Source: Isoptericola halotolerans
Lineage (GTDB): Bacteria > Actinomycetota > Actinomycetes > Actinomycetales > Cellulomonadaceae
Length of the DNA stretch: 64,000 nt
NCBI RefSeq assembly: GCF_003003075.1
Contig: NZ_PVTX01000011.1
Span: forward strand, 49,385 to 113,384
Reading direction: 5' to 3'
Positions 29,190 to 38,565 of this stretch are shown here, piece after piece. Every line of letters starts with the position of its first letter. Position 1 is the first letter of the stretch. The notes beneath the pieces are model-generated. The model worked only from the letters and a program-made list of their open reading frames with translations. It was not told the DNA's origin and did no database searches. Position numbers and translations under genes: made by a program.

Positions 29190-29237
29190 CCATCCCTCGA
29201 TCTGCTAGGTATTAAACCCTCGCAGATCTAGGGATGG
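29190..29237. promoter_or_regulatory. Long inverted repeat over the padR promoter
   Basis: CCATCCCTCGATCTGC (29190-29205) and GCAGATCTAGGGATGG (29222-29237) match at 15 of 16 positions, with a 16-base A/T-rich spacer. A minus-strand -10-like TAATAC lies in the spacer. Probable autoregulatory PadR site. Confidence 0.65.
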
Positions 29238-29251
29238 CAAGCGGCGACGCG

Positions 29252-29683
29252 TCAGGCTCCGCCCTCCCGGGCGCGCAGGCCGTACGTGCCGGCCGTCAGG
29301 GTGCGGTAGCAGGTCGCCACGATGCGCTCCAGCACCGCCAGGTCGACCTGCTCGAGGTCCTTGAGGTAGAGGCACCCCACGCCGTGCTGGTGCGGACCCA
29401 GGCGCCCGAGCTCCTCGCTGTGCGCCTCGATGCCGTCCATGAGGTAGATCACCGTGCGTGCCTTGCGCGGGGCGAAACCCGCGGCCGCGGCGTCGCCGGA
29501 CCGGCCCGAGGCGTACTCGTAGCGGTAGCGCCCGAACCCGACGATGCTGCCCTCCCGGTACGGAGCCTCCCCGGTCGCCCGGGACATGAGGCCCAGCAGC
29601 GTCTCGGCGTCTCGGCGCCGGACCGGGTGCTCGACGGCGTCGACGAGCTCGCGGACGTCCTGCGGTACCTCTGGTCCGGTCAT
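29252..29683 (-). CDS. DUF1801 family protein
   Basis: A 143-residue member of DUF1801 (YdhG-like), a small alpha/beta fold of unknown function. Signatures: RRRDAETLLGLMSRATGEAP near residue 22, GSIVGFGRYRYEY near 46, GFAPRKARTVIYLMDG near 70 and HQHGVGCLYLKDLEQVDLAVLERIV near 100. It follows the phosphotransferase-like gene by 17 bases on the same strand and could be the last gene of that operon. No catalytic residues are known for the family. Confidence 0.82.
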   Translation of the reverse strand: MTGPEVPQDVRELVDAVEHPVRRRDAETLLGLMSRATGEAPYREGSIVGFGRYRYEYASGRSGDAAAAGFAPRKARTVIYLMDGIEAHSEELGRLGPHQHGVGCLYLKDLEQVDLAVLERIVATCYRTLTAGTYGLRAREGGA

Positions 29684-29700
29684 GGGACCAGTCTGGCCGG

Positions 29701-30603
29701 TCAGGTGTCGTCGAGCACCCGGGCCAGCGACTCCTCGCCCATGCGGCGCACCCACGCGTTCTCCGGACCGGACTCGAGCATCGACGTCGACATGTTCAGC
29801 GCCCAGCCGCGGGCACGGAGCCACACGGGGTCGTCCTGCGGGTAGCGGTCCGCCAGCGCGTCGCGGTAGGCCGCGCGGCCCTCGGCGTCGAGCACGAGCC
29901 ATCCGGCGGCCAGGTCCGTGGCGGGGTCGCCGGAGGTCATGTCGCCGAAGTCGACGACGGCGGCCAGCGCGTCCCGCTCGCCGCCCGTGCCGGCGTCGGT
30001 CAGCACGAGGTTGCCCGGGTGCGGGTCGCCGTGGATCCACACCGGCGGGTCGCCCCAGGGCGGTGCGTCGACCAGGCGGGCCCACAGCGCGAGGACCTTC
30101 TCGCCGTCGGGCACCACGCCGCGCTCGACGCGGCCACGCAGGGCCGTTCCGCGGGTGGGCAGCGGAGCGTTGCGGAAGGGGTTGACCGGCGCGTCCGACG
30201 GCGCGGGGACATGGAGCGCGCGGTGGAAGGCGGCGAGCGGTCGGGCGATCCGGCGACGCCGTCCGACCGGGACGTCCGCCGCGCGCACGCCGGCGGTCCA
30301 CGGCACCACGGACCACGACCAGGGGTAGTCCAGGGCGGGGCTCGGGCGGCCGACCCGGACGGCGACGGGCACCACGACCGGCAGCCGCGGAGCCAGCACC
30401 GGCAGCCACTGCTGCTCGTGCTCCACGAGGTGCGCGGCGACCTCCCGGCAGGGCACGCGGACGGCCAGGTCGTCCCCGAGCCGCAGCATGACGTTGTCCC
30501 AGCCGTTGGCCACGACGCGCAGCGTCCGGTCCGCCAGGTCCGGGTGCTGCTCGGCGAGCAGGCCGCGCACCAGGTCGACGGTGACGTCCAGGTCTGCCTT
30601 CAT
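29701..30603 (-). CDS. Aminoglycoside phosphotransferase (APH) family protein
   Basis: A 300-residue kinase-fold protein of the APH/choline-kinase group. Visible residues: VVANGWDNVMLRLGDDLAVRVP near 28 (nucleotide loop and Lys-region), the Brenner motif VWIHGDPHPGNLV near 200 and metal-binding VVDFGDMTSGDPATDLA near 227. This family phosphorylates many small molecules; it is not evidence of drug resistance on its own. ATG at 30603 lies ten bases after the NUDIX gene stop, so it belongs to the guaB1-nudix run. Confidence 0.85.
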   Translation of the reverse strand: MKADLDVTVDLVRGLLAEQHPDLADRTLRVVANGWDNVMLRLGDDLAVRVPCREVAAHLVEHEQQWLPVLAPRLPVVVPVAVRVGRPSPALDYPWSWSVVPWTAGVRAADVPVGRRRRIARPLAAFHRALHVPAPSDAPVNPFRNAPLPTRGTALRGRVERGVVPDGEKVLALWARLVDAPPWGDPPVWIHGDPHPGNLVLTDAGTGGERDALAAVVDFGDMTSGDPATDLAAGWLVLDAEGRAAYRDALADRYPQDDPVWLRARGWALNMSTSMLESGPENAWVRRMGEESLARVLDDT

Positions 30604-30613
30604 CGCTGGTCGC

Positions 30614-31306
30614 TCACGCGTCGAGGTCCAGCTCGCGGGCACGGTCCCAGTCCTCGGTCCAGCCGAGGTGGTCGAACAGGGCGTCCAGGATGCCGGCGGT
30701 GAACCCCCAGACGAGGTGCTCCGCGTCGCCGTCGTCCACCAGGAACCCCGGGCCGCGCCACTCCCGTCCTCCGCGGCGCAGCACGGTGGTCACCCGGTTC
30801 GAGGCGTCCAGCAGGTCGGCCACCGGGGCGCGGAAGACGTGCGCCGATTCGGCCGGGTCGACGACGCCGACGGCGGACTGGCGCGTCCACCACGCGAGCA
30901 CCGGAGTGACCACGTGGTTGCTGACGGGCATCGGGAGGGACTCCAGGGTGCCGAGCACCTCGACGCCGGCGGTGTCCACCCCGGTCTCCTCGGTGGCCTC
31001 GCGCAGGGCCGCCTCGACGACGCCCTCGTCGGGCTCGACCCGGCCGCCCGGGAACGCGACCTGCCCGGCGTGGGAGCGCAGCGTGGCCGCGCGTGCCAGC
31101 AGGAGCACGTCGAGGTCCCGGTGCACGGCGAGAGCCTGCGCGTCGTGCTCCGCCGCGAGGGCGTCGAGCACGCCGAACAGCACCAGCACCGCAGCGGGCC
31201 GGGCGGCCGACAGGTCGATCTCCCCGCGGGCATGGCGCCAGGGGCCCGCGAAGGTGCCGGCGTCGGCCAGCGCCGCGAGCTGGTCGCGCGCTGCGGGTGC
31301 GCTCAC
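30614..31306 (-). CDS. CoA-pyrophosphatase-type NUDIX hydrolase
   Basis: A 230-residue NUDIX enzyme. The complete NUDIX box GGRVEPDEGVVEAALREATEETGV is at about residues 90-113 (first Gly, the metal-binding REATEE core), preceded by the CoA-specific signature LLARAATLRSHAGQVAFPGG. Family members cleave CoA to 4'-phosphopantetheine and 3',5'-ADP. The GTG at 31306 starts four bases after the guaB1 stop, indicating coupling. No Shine-Dalgarno sequence is obvious. Confidence 0.88.
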   Translation of the reverse strand: MSAPAARDQLAALADAGTFAGPWRHARGEIDLSAARPAAVLVLFGVLDALAAEHDAQALAVHRDLDVLLLARAATLRSHAGQVAFPGGRVEPDEGVVEAALREATEETGVDTAGVEVLGTLESLPMPVSNHVVTPVLAWWTRQSAVGVVDPAESAHVFRAPVADLLDASNRVTTVLRRGGREWRGPGFLVDDGDAEHLVWGFTAGILDALFDHLGWTEDWDRARELDLDA

Positions 31307-31310
31307 GAGG

Positions 31311-32780
<1,470 letters not shown>

Positions 32781-32819
32781 CCGCCCGCACCGCACACAAG
32801 AACCTCACCGTCGCGGCGA

Positions 32820-32825
32820 TAGAGT
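32820..32825 (+). promoter_or_regulatory. -10 box of dxs promoter
   Basis: TAGAGT places the transcript start near 32832, giving a leader of about 20 bases that contains the GGGAGGAA ribosome site. Confidence 0.45.
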
Positions 32826-32851
32826 GTCCGGATGACCAGTGGGAGGAACGC

Positions 32852-34741
32852 ATGGGGCTGCTGAGCACGATCACGTCACCCGAGGACGTGCGCCGCCTGA
32901 CTCCGGCGCAGACCCGGCGGCTCGCGGTCGAGATCCGCGACTTCCTGGTCGAGAACGTCTCGCGCACGGGCGGGCACCTCGGCCCGAACCTCGGTGTGGT
33001 GGAGCTGACGATCGCGATGCACCGGGCCTTCGCCTCGCCGCGCGACACGTTCGTCTTCGACACCGGCCACCAGTCCTACGTGCACAAGCTGCTCACCGGC
33101 CGCCAGGACTTCACCGGGCTGCGCAAGCGCGACGGGCTGTCCGGCTACCCGAGCCGCGCCGAGTCCGAGCACGACGTCGTGGAGAACTCGCACGCCTCGA
33201 CCGCGCTGTCGTGGGCCGACGGCATCGCGAAGGCCAACACGGTGGCGCGGCGCGACGACCGCCACGTCGTCGCCGTCATCGGGGACGGCGCGCTCACGGG
33301 TGGCATGGCGTGGGAGGCGATCAACAACATCGCCGCGGACGCCGACCGCCGCCTCGTCATCGTCGTCAACGACAACGGCCGCTCCTACTCGCCGACCATC
33401 GGCGGCGTCGCCAACCACCTGGACACGTTGCGCGTCACCCGGGGGTACGAAGCGTTCCTCGGCTGGGGCAAGCGCACCCTGCACCGCACGGGTGCGCCCG
33501 GCCGGTTCGCCTACGACTGGCTGCACGGCCTGAAGAAGGGCCTCAAGGACGTCGTCGCGCCGCAGGGCATGTTCGAGGACCTGGGCCTGAAGTACATCGG
33601 TCCCGTCGACGGGCACGACACCGCGGCCACGGAGGCCGCGCTGCGCCGGGCCAAGGCGTTCGGCGGGCCGGTGATCGTGCACGTCATGACCGAGAAGGGT
33701 CGTGGCTACACCCCGGCCGAGGAGGACGTCGCCGATCGCTTCCACGCCGTCGGCAAGATCCACCCCGAGACCGGCCTGCCGGTCGCCCCGTCCCGGTTCG
33801 GATGGACCCAGGTCTTCGCCGACGAGATCGTCGCGATCGGCCGGCGCCGGTCCGACGTCGTGTGCCTCACGGCCGCGATGCTGCACCCCGTCGGCCTCGC
33901 CCCCTTCGCCGAGGAGTTCCCCGAGCGGACGTTCGACGTCGGTATCGCCGAGCAGCACGCCGTCACCTCCGCCGCGGGCATGGCGTTCGGCGGGCTGCAC
34001 CCCGTCGTCGCGGTCTACGCCACCTTCCTCAACCGCGCCTTCGACCAGGTGCTCATGGACGCCGCGCTGCACAAGGCGGGCGTGACGTTCGTCCTCGACC
34101 GAGCCGGGATCACCGGTGACGACGGCGCGAGCCACAACGGCATGTGGGACATGGCGATGCTCCGGATCGTGCCCGGGCTGCGCCTCGCCGCACCTCGCGA
34201 CGAGGCGACGCTGCGCACGGCGCTGCGCACCGCCGTCGACGTCGACGACGCCCCGACCGTCGTGCGGTACCCCAAGGGTGCGCTCGGCGAGCCGATCGAG
34301 GCGCTCGAGGAGCTCGAGGGCGTCGACGTCGTCGCGCGCCACACCCCGGGCGGCGAGGCGCCGGCCGGGCGCAAGGTGCTCGTCGTCGGGGTCGGCTCGA
34401 TGGTGGGTTCGGCGCTCGCTGCGGGGGAGTCGCTCGCCGCGCACGGGCTCGAGGTGGACATCGTCGCGCCGACCTGGGTCCTGCCGGTCCCCGAGCGCCT
34501 GGTCAAGATGGCGGGCGAGCACGACCTGGTCGTCACCGTCGAGGACGGCGTGGTCGACGGCGGTGTCGGCGCGATGCTCGCCCAGCGCGCCGCCGAGCAG
34601 GGCGTGCGCACCCCGTTCGTGCACCGCGGTCTGCCCGTCGAGTTCCTCGACCACGCCAGCCGGGACCAGATCGTCACGGCGCAGCGGCTGCGCGCCGAGG
34701 ACGTGGTGCGCGACGCGCTGGCGGCGCTCGCGCAGGACTGA
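32852..34741 (+). CDS. dxs: 1-deoxy-D-xylulose-5-phosphate synthase
   Basis: A 629-residue thiamine-diphosphate enzyme joining pyruvate and glyceraldehyde-3-phosphate, the first step of the MEP isoprenoid pathway. Seen: [14 protein letters not shown] near residue 37 (His), [15 protein letters not shown] near 68, ThDP motif [15 protein letters not shown]...NIIVNDN-type region near 143-170, [17 protein letters not shown] equivalent [13 protein letters not shown] near 245, and the transketolase pyrimidine domain with [21 protein letters not shown] near 361. Full length. GGGAGGAA lies seven bases before the ATG. Confidence 0.96.
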   Translation: MGLLSTITSPEDVRRLTPAQTRRLAVEIRDFLVENVSRTGGHLGPNLGVVELTIAMHRAFASPRDTFVFDTGHQSYVHKLLTGRQDFTGLRKRDGLSGYPSRAESEHDVVENSHASTALSWADGIAKANTVARRDDRHVVAVIGDGALTGGMAWEAINNIAADADRRLVIVVNDNGRSYSPTIGGVANHLDTLRVTRGYEAFLGWGKRTLHRTGAPGRFAYDWLHGLKKGLKDVVAPQGMFEDLGLKYIGPVDGHDTAATEAALRRAKAFGGPVIVHVMTEKGRGYTPAEEDVADRFHAVGKIHPETGLPVAPSRFGWTQVFADEIVAIGRRRSDVVCLTAAMLHPVGLAPFAEEFPERTFDVGIAEQHAVTSAAGMAFGGLHPVVAVYATFLNRAFDQVLMDAALHKAGVTFVLDRAGITGDDGASHNGMWDMAMLRIVPGLRLAAPRDEATLRTALRTAVDVDDAPTVVRYPKGALGEPIEALEELEGVDVVARHTPGGEAPAGRKVLVVGVGSMVGSALAAGESLAAHGLEVDIVAPTWVLPVPERLVKMAGEHDLVVTVEDGVVDGGVGAMLAQRAAEQGVRTPFVHRGLPVEFLDHASRDQIVTAQRLRAEDVVRDALAALAQD

Positions 34742-34878
34742 GCGGGCCGGACGACCGGACGAGCCGGCGTCGGGGCTGGCCGTCCGGGACCGCGCTGCTC
34801 GGAGCTGGGGAGTCCTGCCCACCGCGCCTGTCGTGGACGGCGGATACGCTGCGGTCGACCGGATCTCGGAGGGTTGGC

Positions 34879-35169
34879 ATGAGTGATCTGCGGATGGACG
34901 TCGCTGCGGTGACGGAGCTGGGCGAGTCGTTGACGACCGTGGCGGACGAGTTCGAGAACGCGAACACCCGCAGCGATGGGCTCGCCGAGTCGGTAGGGCA
35001 CGACGGCCTCGCCGAGGCCGTCCGCTCCTTCGCGCACAACTGGGACGACAAGCGAGCCAAGATGACCGAGAACCTGGTGGCGCTCGCGGACGCGGCGTCC
35101 ACCGTGGCGACGACGTTCACCGACGCGGACTCGGAGCTGGCGCGCGCGCTCGAGGAGGGCGGGGAGTGA
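34879..35169 (+). CDS. WXG100-like small helical protein
   Basis: A 96-residue all-helical protein with the size and pattern of ESAT-6/WXG100-type proteins: two long helices joined near residues 40-57, with Trp in SFAHNWDDKRAKM at about 56 where the WXG turn lies. The strict WxG is replaced by WDD. Its TGA overlaps the GTG of the next gene (GTGA at 35166-35169). This coupling to a large putative type VII substrate suggests it is the small partner that pairs with it for export. SD GGAGGG lies before the ATG at 34879. Confidence 0.75.
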   Translation: MSDLRMDVAAVTELGESLTTVADEFENANTRSDGLAESVGHDGLAEAVRSFAHNWDDKRAKMTENLVALADAASTVATTFTDADSELARALEEGGE

Positions 35170-36521
35170 GGCCCACCGACTGGAGCCCCGTCGGTCTGTC
35201 GAGCGACCCGGTGCCGGGCGACGCCGTCATGGTGCTCGCCGGCGGGAACGACTACCTCGAGGTCGCGGACTCGATCGACCGCGCCGCGCAGCGGATGAGT
35301 CGGCTCGAGTCCGGCGGGATGATCTCCGAGGCGTTGGACGCGCTGATGGAGCGCAAGGAAGAGACCGTCGCGGACATCCAGAAGGCGCACGCACGGTATG
35401 CCGCGACCGGGCGGGCCCTGGTCGACTACGCGGGCGTGCTGAGCGCGGCTCAGGACGACTCGGCCACGGCGCTGGAGCGGGCTCGGGCGGCGGCCGCGGA
35501 CGCCGAGGACGCCTCCGGGCGCCAGCGCTACTACGTCGACCTCGCCGACGGCGCACAGGACGAGTCCGAGCGGTCGCAGTGGGAACGGCTGGCCGCGCAG
35601 TTCGGCGGCGACGCCGACGCGGCCCACGGCACGGTGGCGGCCGCACGCTCCGACATCGACACCGCCGTGGACATGCGCGACCGCGCCGCCGAACGAGCGA
35701 TCGGCGACATCGAGGACATCACCCAGCACGACGGGCTGAAGGACGGTTGGTGGGACGACTGGGGCGCTGACCTCGTCGCCGCCATCACCGACATCGCCGG
35801 CTGGGTGTCGACGATCGCTGGTGTGCTGGCTCTTGCGGTCGCCTGGATCCCGGTGATCGGGCAGGCGCTCGCCGGGGTGCTGCTGATCGTCGCGGCAGTC
35901 GCAGCCATCGTGAACGCCATCGGCAACATCGCGCTGGCGTCGACGGGCGAGCGGTCCTGGACCGAGGCCGTCATCTCGATCGCGGGGGCCGCGCTGTCGT
36001 GCATCGGCCTCGGCGGTGCTGCGAAGGCGATCGGGAGGCTCGTGACGACTCGGGTGCTCCTGCGCGACGCGACAACCGGGACGGCGAAGTCCGCCGCCAA
36101 AGCGGCCGCCACGGCTTTCAAGCCACGTGATGCCCTGCGCCTCCTCCGCAACGACCCGTCCGCGTTGGTCGAGTCCGCGGGACAGTGGTTGCGCCCTGTC
36201 GTGCGGCCGCAGGTGGGCGACGAGGTCTTCCGGCTTTATGGTGGCTCGTCACAGTGGTACGGCAAGTCCTGGTCGCCCGTGGATCCGCGCGTCCTTCACG
36301 ACCAACGGAGCACGCTCGGCATGCCCAGCGGTGGCAAGTACGGGACGAACGATATGACGGACCTGATCGTTGGTCGACTCAATGACGTGAGTCACGTCGA
36401 GGACGTCCGGCATGCGCTGCCGATGGACGGCTTTCCTGGCGGGGCGCCCGAGTACGTCATCGACTGGTCGCGCACCGGGGCAGTGGAACGGCTCGACGAC
36501 ATCGTGATGGCGGTCCGATGA
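35166..36521 (+). CDS. Putative type VII-secreted polymorphic toxin
   Basis: A 451-residue modular protein. Residues 1-20 (RPTDWSPVGLSSDPVPGD) resemble the N-terminal signal of actinobacterial T7SS-secreted proteins; residues 25-200 are coiled and helical (LERARAAAADAEDASGR); 205-290 form two or three hydrophobic segments (WVSTIAGVLALAVAWIPVIG, LLIVAAVAAIVNAIGN); and about 335-451 form a separate globular tail with VFRLYGGSSQWYGKSWSPVDP and MPSGGKYGTNDM, then HALPMDGFPGGAPEYVIDW. Tails with this R-Y-G-G...SW-P-DP...ALP-DG-GG-PEY pattern end other polymorphic toxins; I cannot assign an activity. Start GTG overlaps the WXG100-like gene; the stop overlaps the next gene. Confidence 0.68.
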   Translation: MRPTDWSPVGLSSDPVPGDAVMVLAGGNDYLEVADSIDRAAQRMSRLESGGMISEALDALMERKEETVADIQKAHARYAATGRALVDYAGVLSAAQDDSATALERARAAAADAEDASGRQRYYVDLADGAQDESERSQWERLAAQFGGDADAAHGTVAAARSDIDTAVDMRDRAAERAIGDIEDITQHDGLKDGWWDDWGADLVAAITDIAGWVSTIAGVLALAVAWIPVIGQALAGVLLIVAAVAAIVNAIGNIALASTGERSWTEAVISIAGAALSCIGLGGAAKAIGRLVTTRVLLRDATTGTAKSAAKAAATAFKPRDALRLLRNDPSALVESAGQWLRPVVRPQVGDEVFRLYGGSSQWYGKSWSPVDPRVLHDQRSTLGMPSGGKYGTNDMTDLIVGRLNDVSHVEDVRHALPMDGFPGGAPEYVIDWSRTGAVERLDDIVMAVR

Positions 36522-36901
36522 GCTGGCTCGCGAAGAAGCGGCGCGGCACCGCGGTTCAGGACGTCCCGCGACCCGTGCGCATGACGATCTTTCATCCCGA
36601 GCTGGGCGTGCTGGAGGTCGAGTCGAGCGTGCCTGCTGACGAATTCGAGATCGGCAGCGTTGCTGCGACGCAGGGTTCCTCCCGGCGTTGGTTCGTCGGC
36701 GACTATGCAGGAGGCGCCAGTGCGATCGCCGAGGTTCGCGAGGGCGCGGTTGTCGAGGAGGTCACGTCACGTCACAGGCCGACGGGATTCGTCCGCGGGT
36801 ATCTGGATGTCGAGTTCTTCGACGATCGCGAATCGGCCGAGGAGTTTGCCGCGTTCGTCGAGGGCCCCCGGCGCCCGGACGGCGGCGGGGCCGAGGAGTG
36901 A
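36518..36901 (+). CDS. Small soluble protein, candidate immunity protein 1
   Basis: A 127-residue soluble protein, basic at the start (MSWLAKKRRG) and acidic at the end. It starts at the ATGA overlap with the toxin stop (36518-36521), the usual position for an immunity gene. The core FHPELGVLEVESS near residue 25, SSRRWFVGDYAGG near 54 and RGYLDVEFFDD near 93 recurs in the next gene product, so the two are paralogues. No known family recognised; immunity is inferred from position only. Confidence 0.6.
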   Translation: MSWLAKKRRGTAVQDVPRPVRMTIFHPELGVLEVESSVPADEFEIGSVAATQGSSRRWFVGDYAGGASAIAEVREGAVVEEVTSRHRPTGFVRGYLDVEFFDDRESAEEFAAFVEGPRRPDGGGAEE

Positions 36902-36902
36902 G

Positions 36903-37271
36903 ATGTGGGACGCCACGGTGAATCCGTGGAATAGGCGTGCACGCCGACCGGCTGATGCTCCGGTGGGCGCGGTGGAGCTGGGTGCACGGTGGTACTTGGT
37001 CCACCCCGATGCTGGCGTGCTCGAGGTGCGTGGCGGGCGGACGAGCGAAGGCATGGTGGTCTTCGCAACCGTTGCCGAGCCGAGACAGTGGTTCGCCGTG
37101 TTCCGTGGGTTCGAGACGCCTGATGGTCTCTACGCGGAGATCCTCGGGGAGGTGGACCCCGACGTGGGGCAGCGCGCCCTGGACCGGCGCATCGGTGGCG
37201 ACGCGAGTGCTGCGGATGTCATCGCGGGACACCTCGACGTGCGCATCGTTCGTGAGGTGGCATCGGTGTGA
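36903..37271 (+). CDS. Small soluble protein, candidate immunity protein 2 (paralogue of the preceding gene)
   Basis: A 122-residue protein sharing HPDAGVLEVRGG, EPRQWFAVFRG and AGHLDVRIV at matching places with the upstream gene product, but otherwise diverged. It begins one base after the upstream stop, with GGAG nine bases before the ATG. A tandem pair of diverged immunity-like genes behind one toxin suggests protection against variants, or retention of an older immunity gene; this is inference. Confidence 0.58.
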   Translation: MWDATVNPWNRRARRPADAPVGAVELGARWYLVHPDAGVLEVRGGRTSEGMVVFATVAEPRQWFAVFRGFETPDGLYAEILGEVDPDVGQRALDRRIGGDASAADVIAGHLDVRIVREVASV

Positions 37272-37356
37272 CGCCCGGACAGCCCGGTGCCCGTCGCGTT
37301 CGACAGCGTCTGGTGCGGTCCCGAACGATGTGCCTGCGATGAAGGATGATCGAGGA

Positions 37357-38565
37357 ATGAACGACGAGACGAGCAGCGCGGACCGTGAGCCCATCCCCGT
37401 GGCCGCGCTGCCGGAGGTAGGTTCCGAGCGGCTGGCGGCGGCGCTGGAGGCGCAGGACGTGCCGGCGATCGGGCAGGCCTTGCGCCACGACGTCGTCGTC
37501 GTGCCGATCCTGCGGCCCGCGGACGGCGAGACGCAGAACCGGGTCTTCGAGGCGCCGGAGGGTTCGGCACGGCCGTACGAGCTGTGCCTGTTCTCGTCGG
37601 CGCAGACGCTCGCGGCCTACCTCACCCCGCACGCGCCGGACCGGGAGTTCGCGCTGCGCAGGGGGACCACGCTCGTCCCGTTCCTCGTCCAGCACGCCGA
37701 GGCGATCGAGCGGGTGGCGTTCGATCCCGCGGGACCGCACCCGATGGTGGCCACGCCCGAGGACGTGCTGCTGGTGCTCGCGCCGCAACCGGGGGACGAC
37801 GACGTCGCCTGGGTCGCCGGCGACCTCCCCGACGCCGGTGACACGTCGCCGGTGGCCGAGGACGACACCACGCCGACCGACGAGGTCGAGGGCGCTGTCG
37901 TCCCGCTCCCTGAGCTGACGCCGGACGACGCGGACGCGATCGCCCGCGCGCGGGCCGTGGGCTTCGACCTCAACCTGCCGCGCCAGTGGGCGGTCATCGA
38001 GCTGGACGACGACGAGCGTCGCCGGCAGCAGGTGCGGCGGCTCGTCAAGCAGCAGACGACGGTGCTCGGGGACCGCGGCTCCCGGCTGCGCCGCGACATG
38101 CGCGAATGGTTGGAGCGCGCGGGGGAGCGGGCGTCGTCGGCGGGCGGACGGCTGCTGGCGTTTCTCCTGCAGCGCACGGATGACGCCGCCCTGGCGCTCA
38201 GCCTGGTGCTGTACTGGCACGACCTGGGGCCCGAGACCGGCGGGCAGCCGCACCTGGTGCGGGTCGCCGACTGGATCCGGCCGACGCTGACCGAGCGGGA
38301 CACCCTGGTCGGTTCCGAGATGCCGGCGGGGCCGTTCGTGCGGCACGCGCACGTGGAGCGCGGCGCTTCCGACGTGGGCGGCGACGACCTCGACATGCTG
38401 GTGCTGGACTACTGGCTCGCCGCGCCGGGCGGGCGCGGCGTCGTGCAGCTCGCGTTCTCCACTCCGCACGTCGACGCCCGCGAGGCCATCACCCTGCTGG
38501 CGGACAACGTGGTCTTCGCGACGGCGTGGGTCGTCGAGGACGGTGCAGACCTCACGAGTGGGTGA
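37357..38565 (+). CDS. SseB N-terminal domain protein
   Basis: A 402-residue soluble protein with an SseB-type domain at about residues 20-135 (RLAAALEAQDVPAIGQALRHDVVVVPILRP, YELCLFSSAQTLAAYL, FALRRGTTLVPFLVQH). Residues 136-190 are acidic and probably a linker, and the rest is a second alpha/beta domain with FDLNLPRQWAVIELDD near 200 and LDMLVLDYWLAAPGGRGVVQLAFST near 345. SseB-like domains are common in actinobacteria beside or within secretion-related loci, without a defined role. ATG at 37357 has AAGGA ten bases upstream; an ATG six codons earlier is possible. Its end overlaps the convergent ligase by 14 bases. Confidence 0.72.
   Translation: MNDETSSADREPIPVAALPEVGSERLAAALEAQDVPAIGQALRHDVVVVPILRPADGETQNRVFEAPEGSARPYELCLFSSAQTLAAYLTPHAPDREFALRRGTTLVPFLVQHAEAIERVAFDPAGPHPMVATPEDVLLVLAPQPGDDDVAWVAGDLPDAGDTSPVAEDDTTPTDEVEGAVVPLPELTPDDADAIARARAVGFDLNLPRQWAVIELDDDERRRQQVRRLVKQQTTVLGDRGSRLRRDMREWLERAGERASSAGGRLLAFLLQRTDDAALALSLVLYWHDLGPETGGQPHLVRVADWIRPTLTERDTLVGSEMPAGPFVRHAHVERGASDVGGDDLDMLVLDYWLAAPGGRGVVQLAFSTPHVDAREAITLLADNVVFATAWVVEDGADLTSG

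Noticed and set aside
29701..30603. Aminoglycoside resistance gene
   Set aside because: APH-family proteins phosphorylate many metabolites; the gene sits in a housekeeping run with NUDIX and guaB1 and has no resistance-specific signature.
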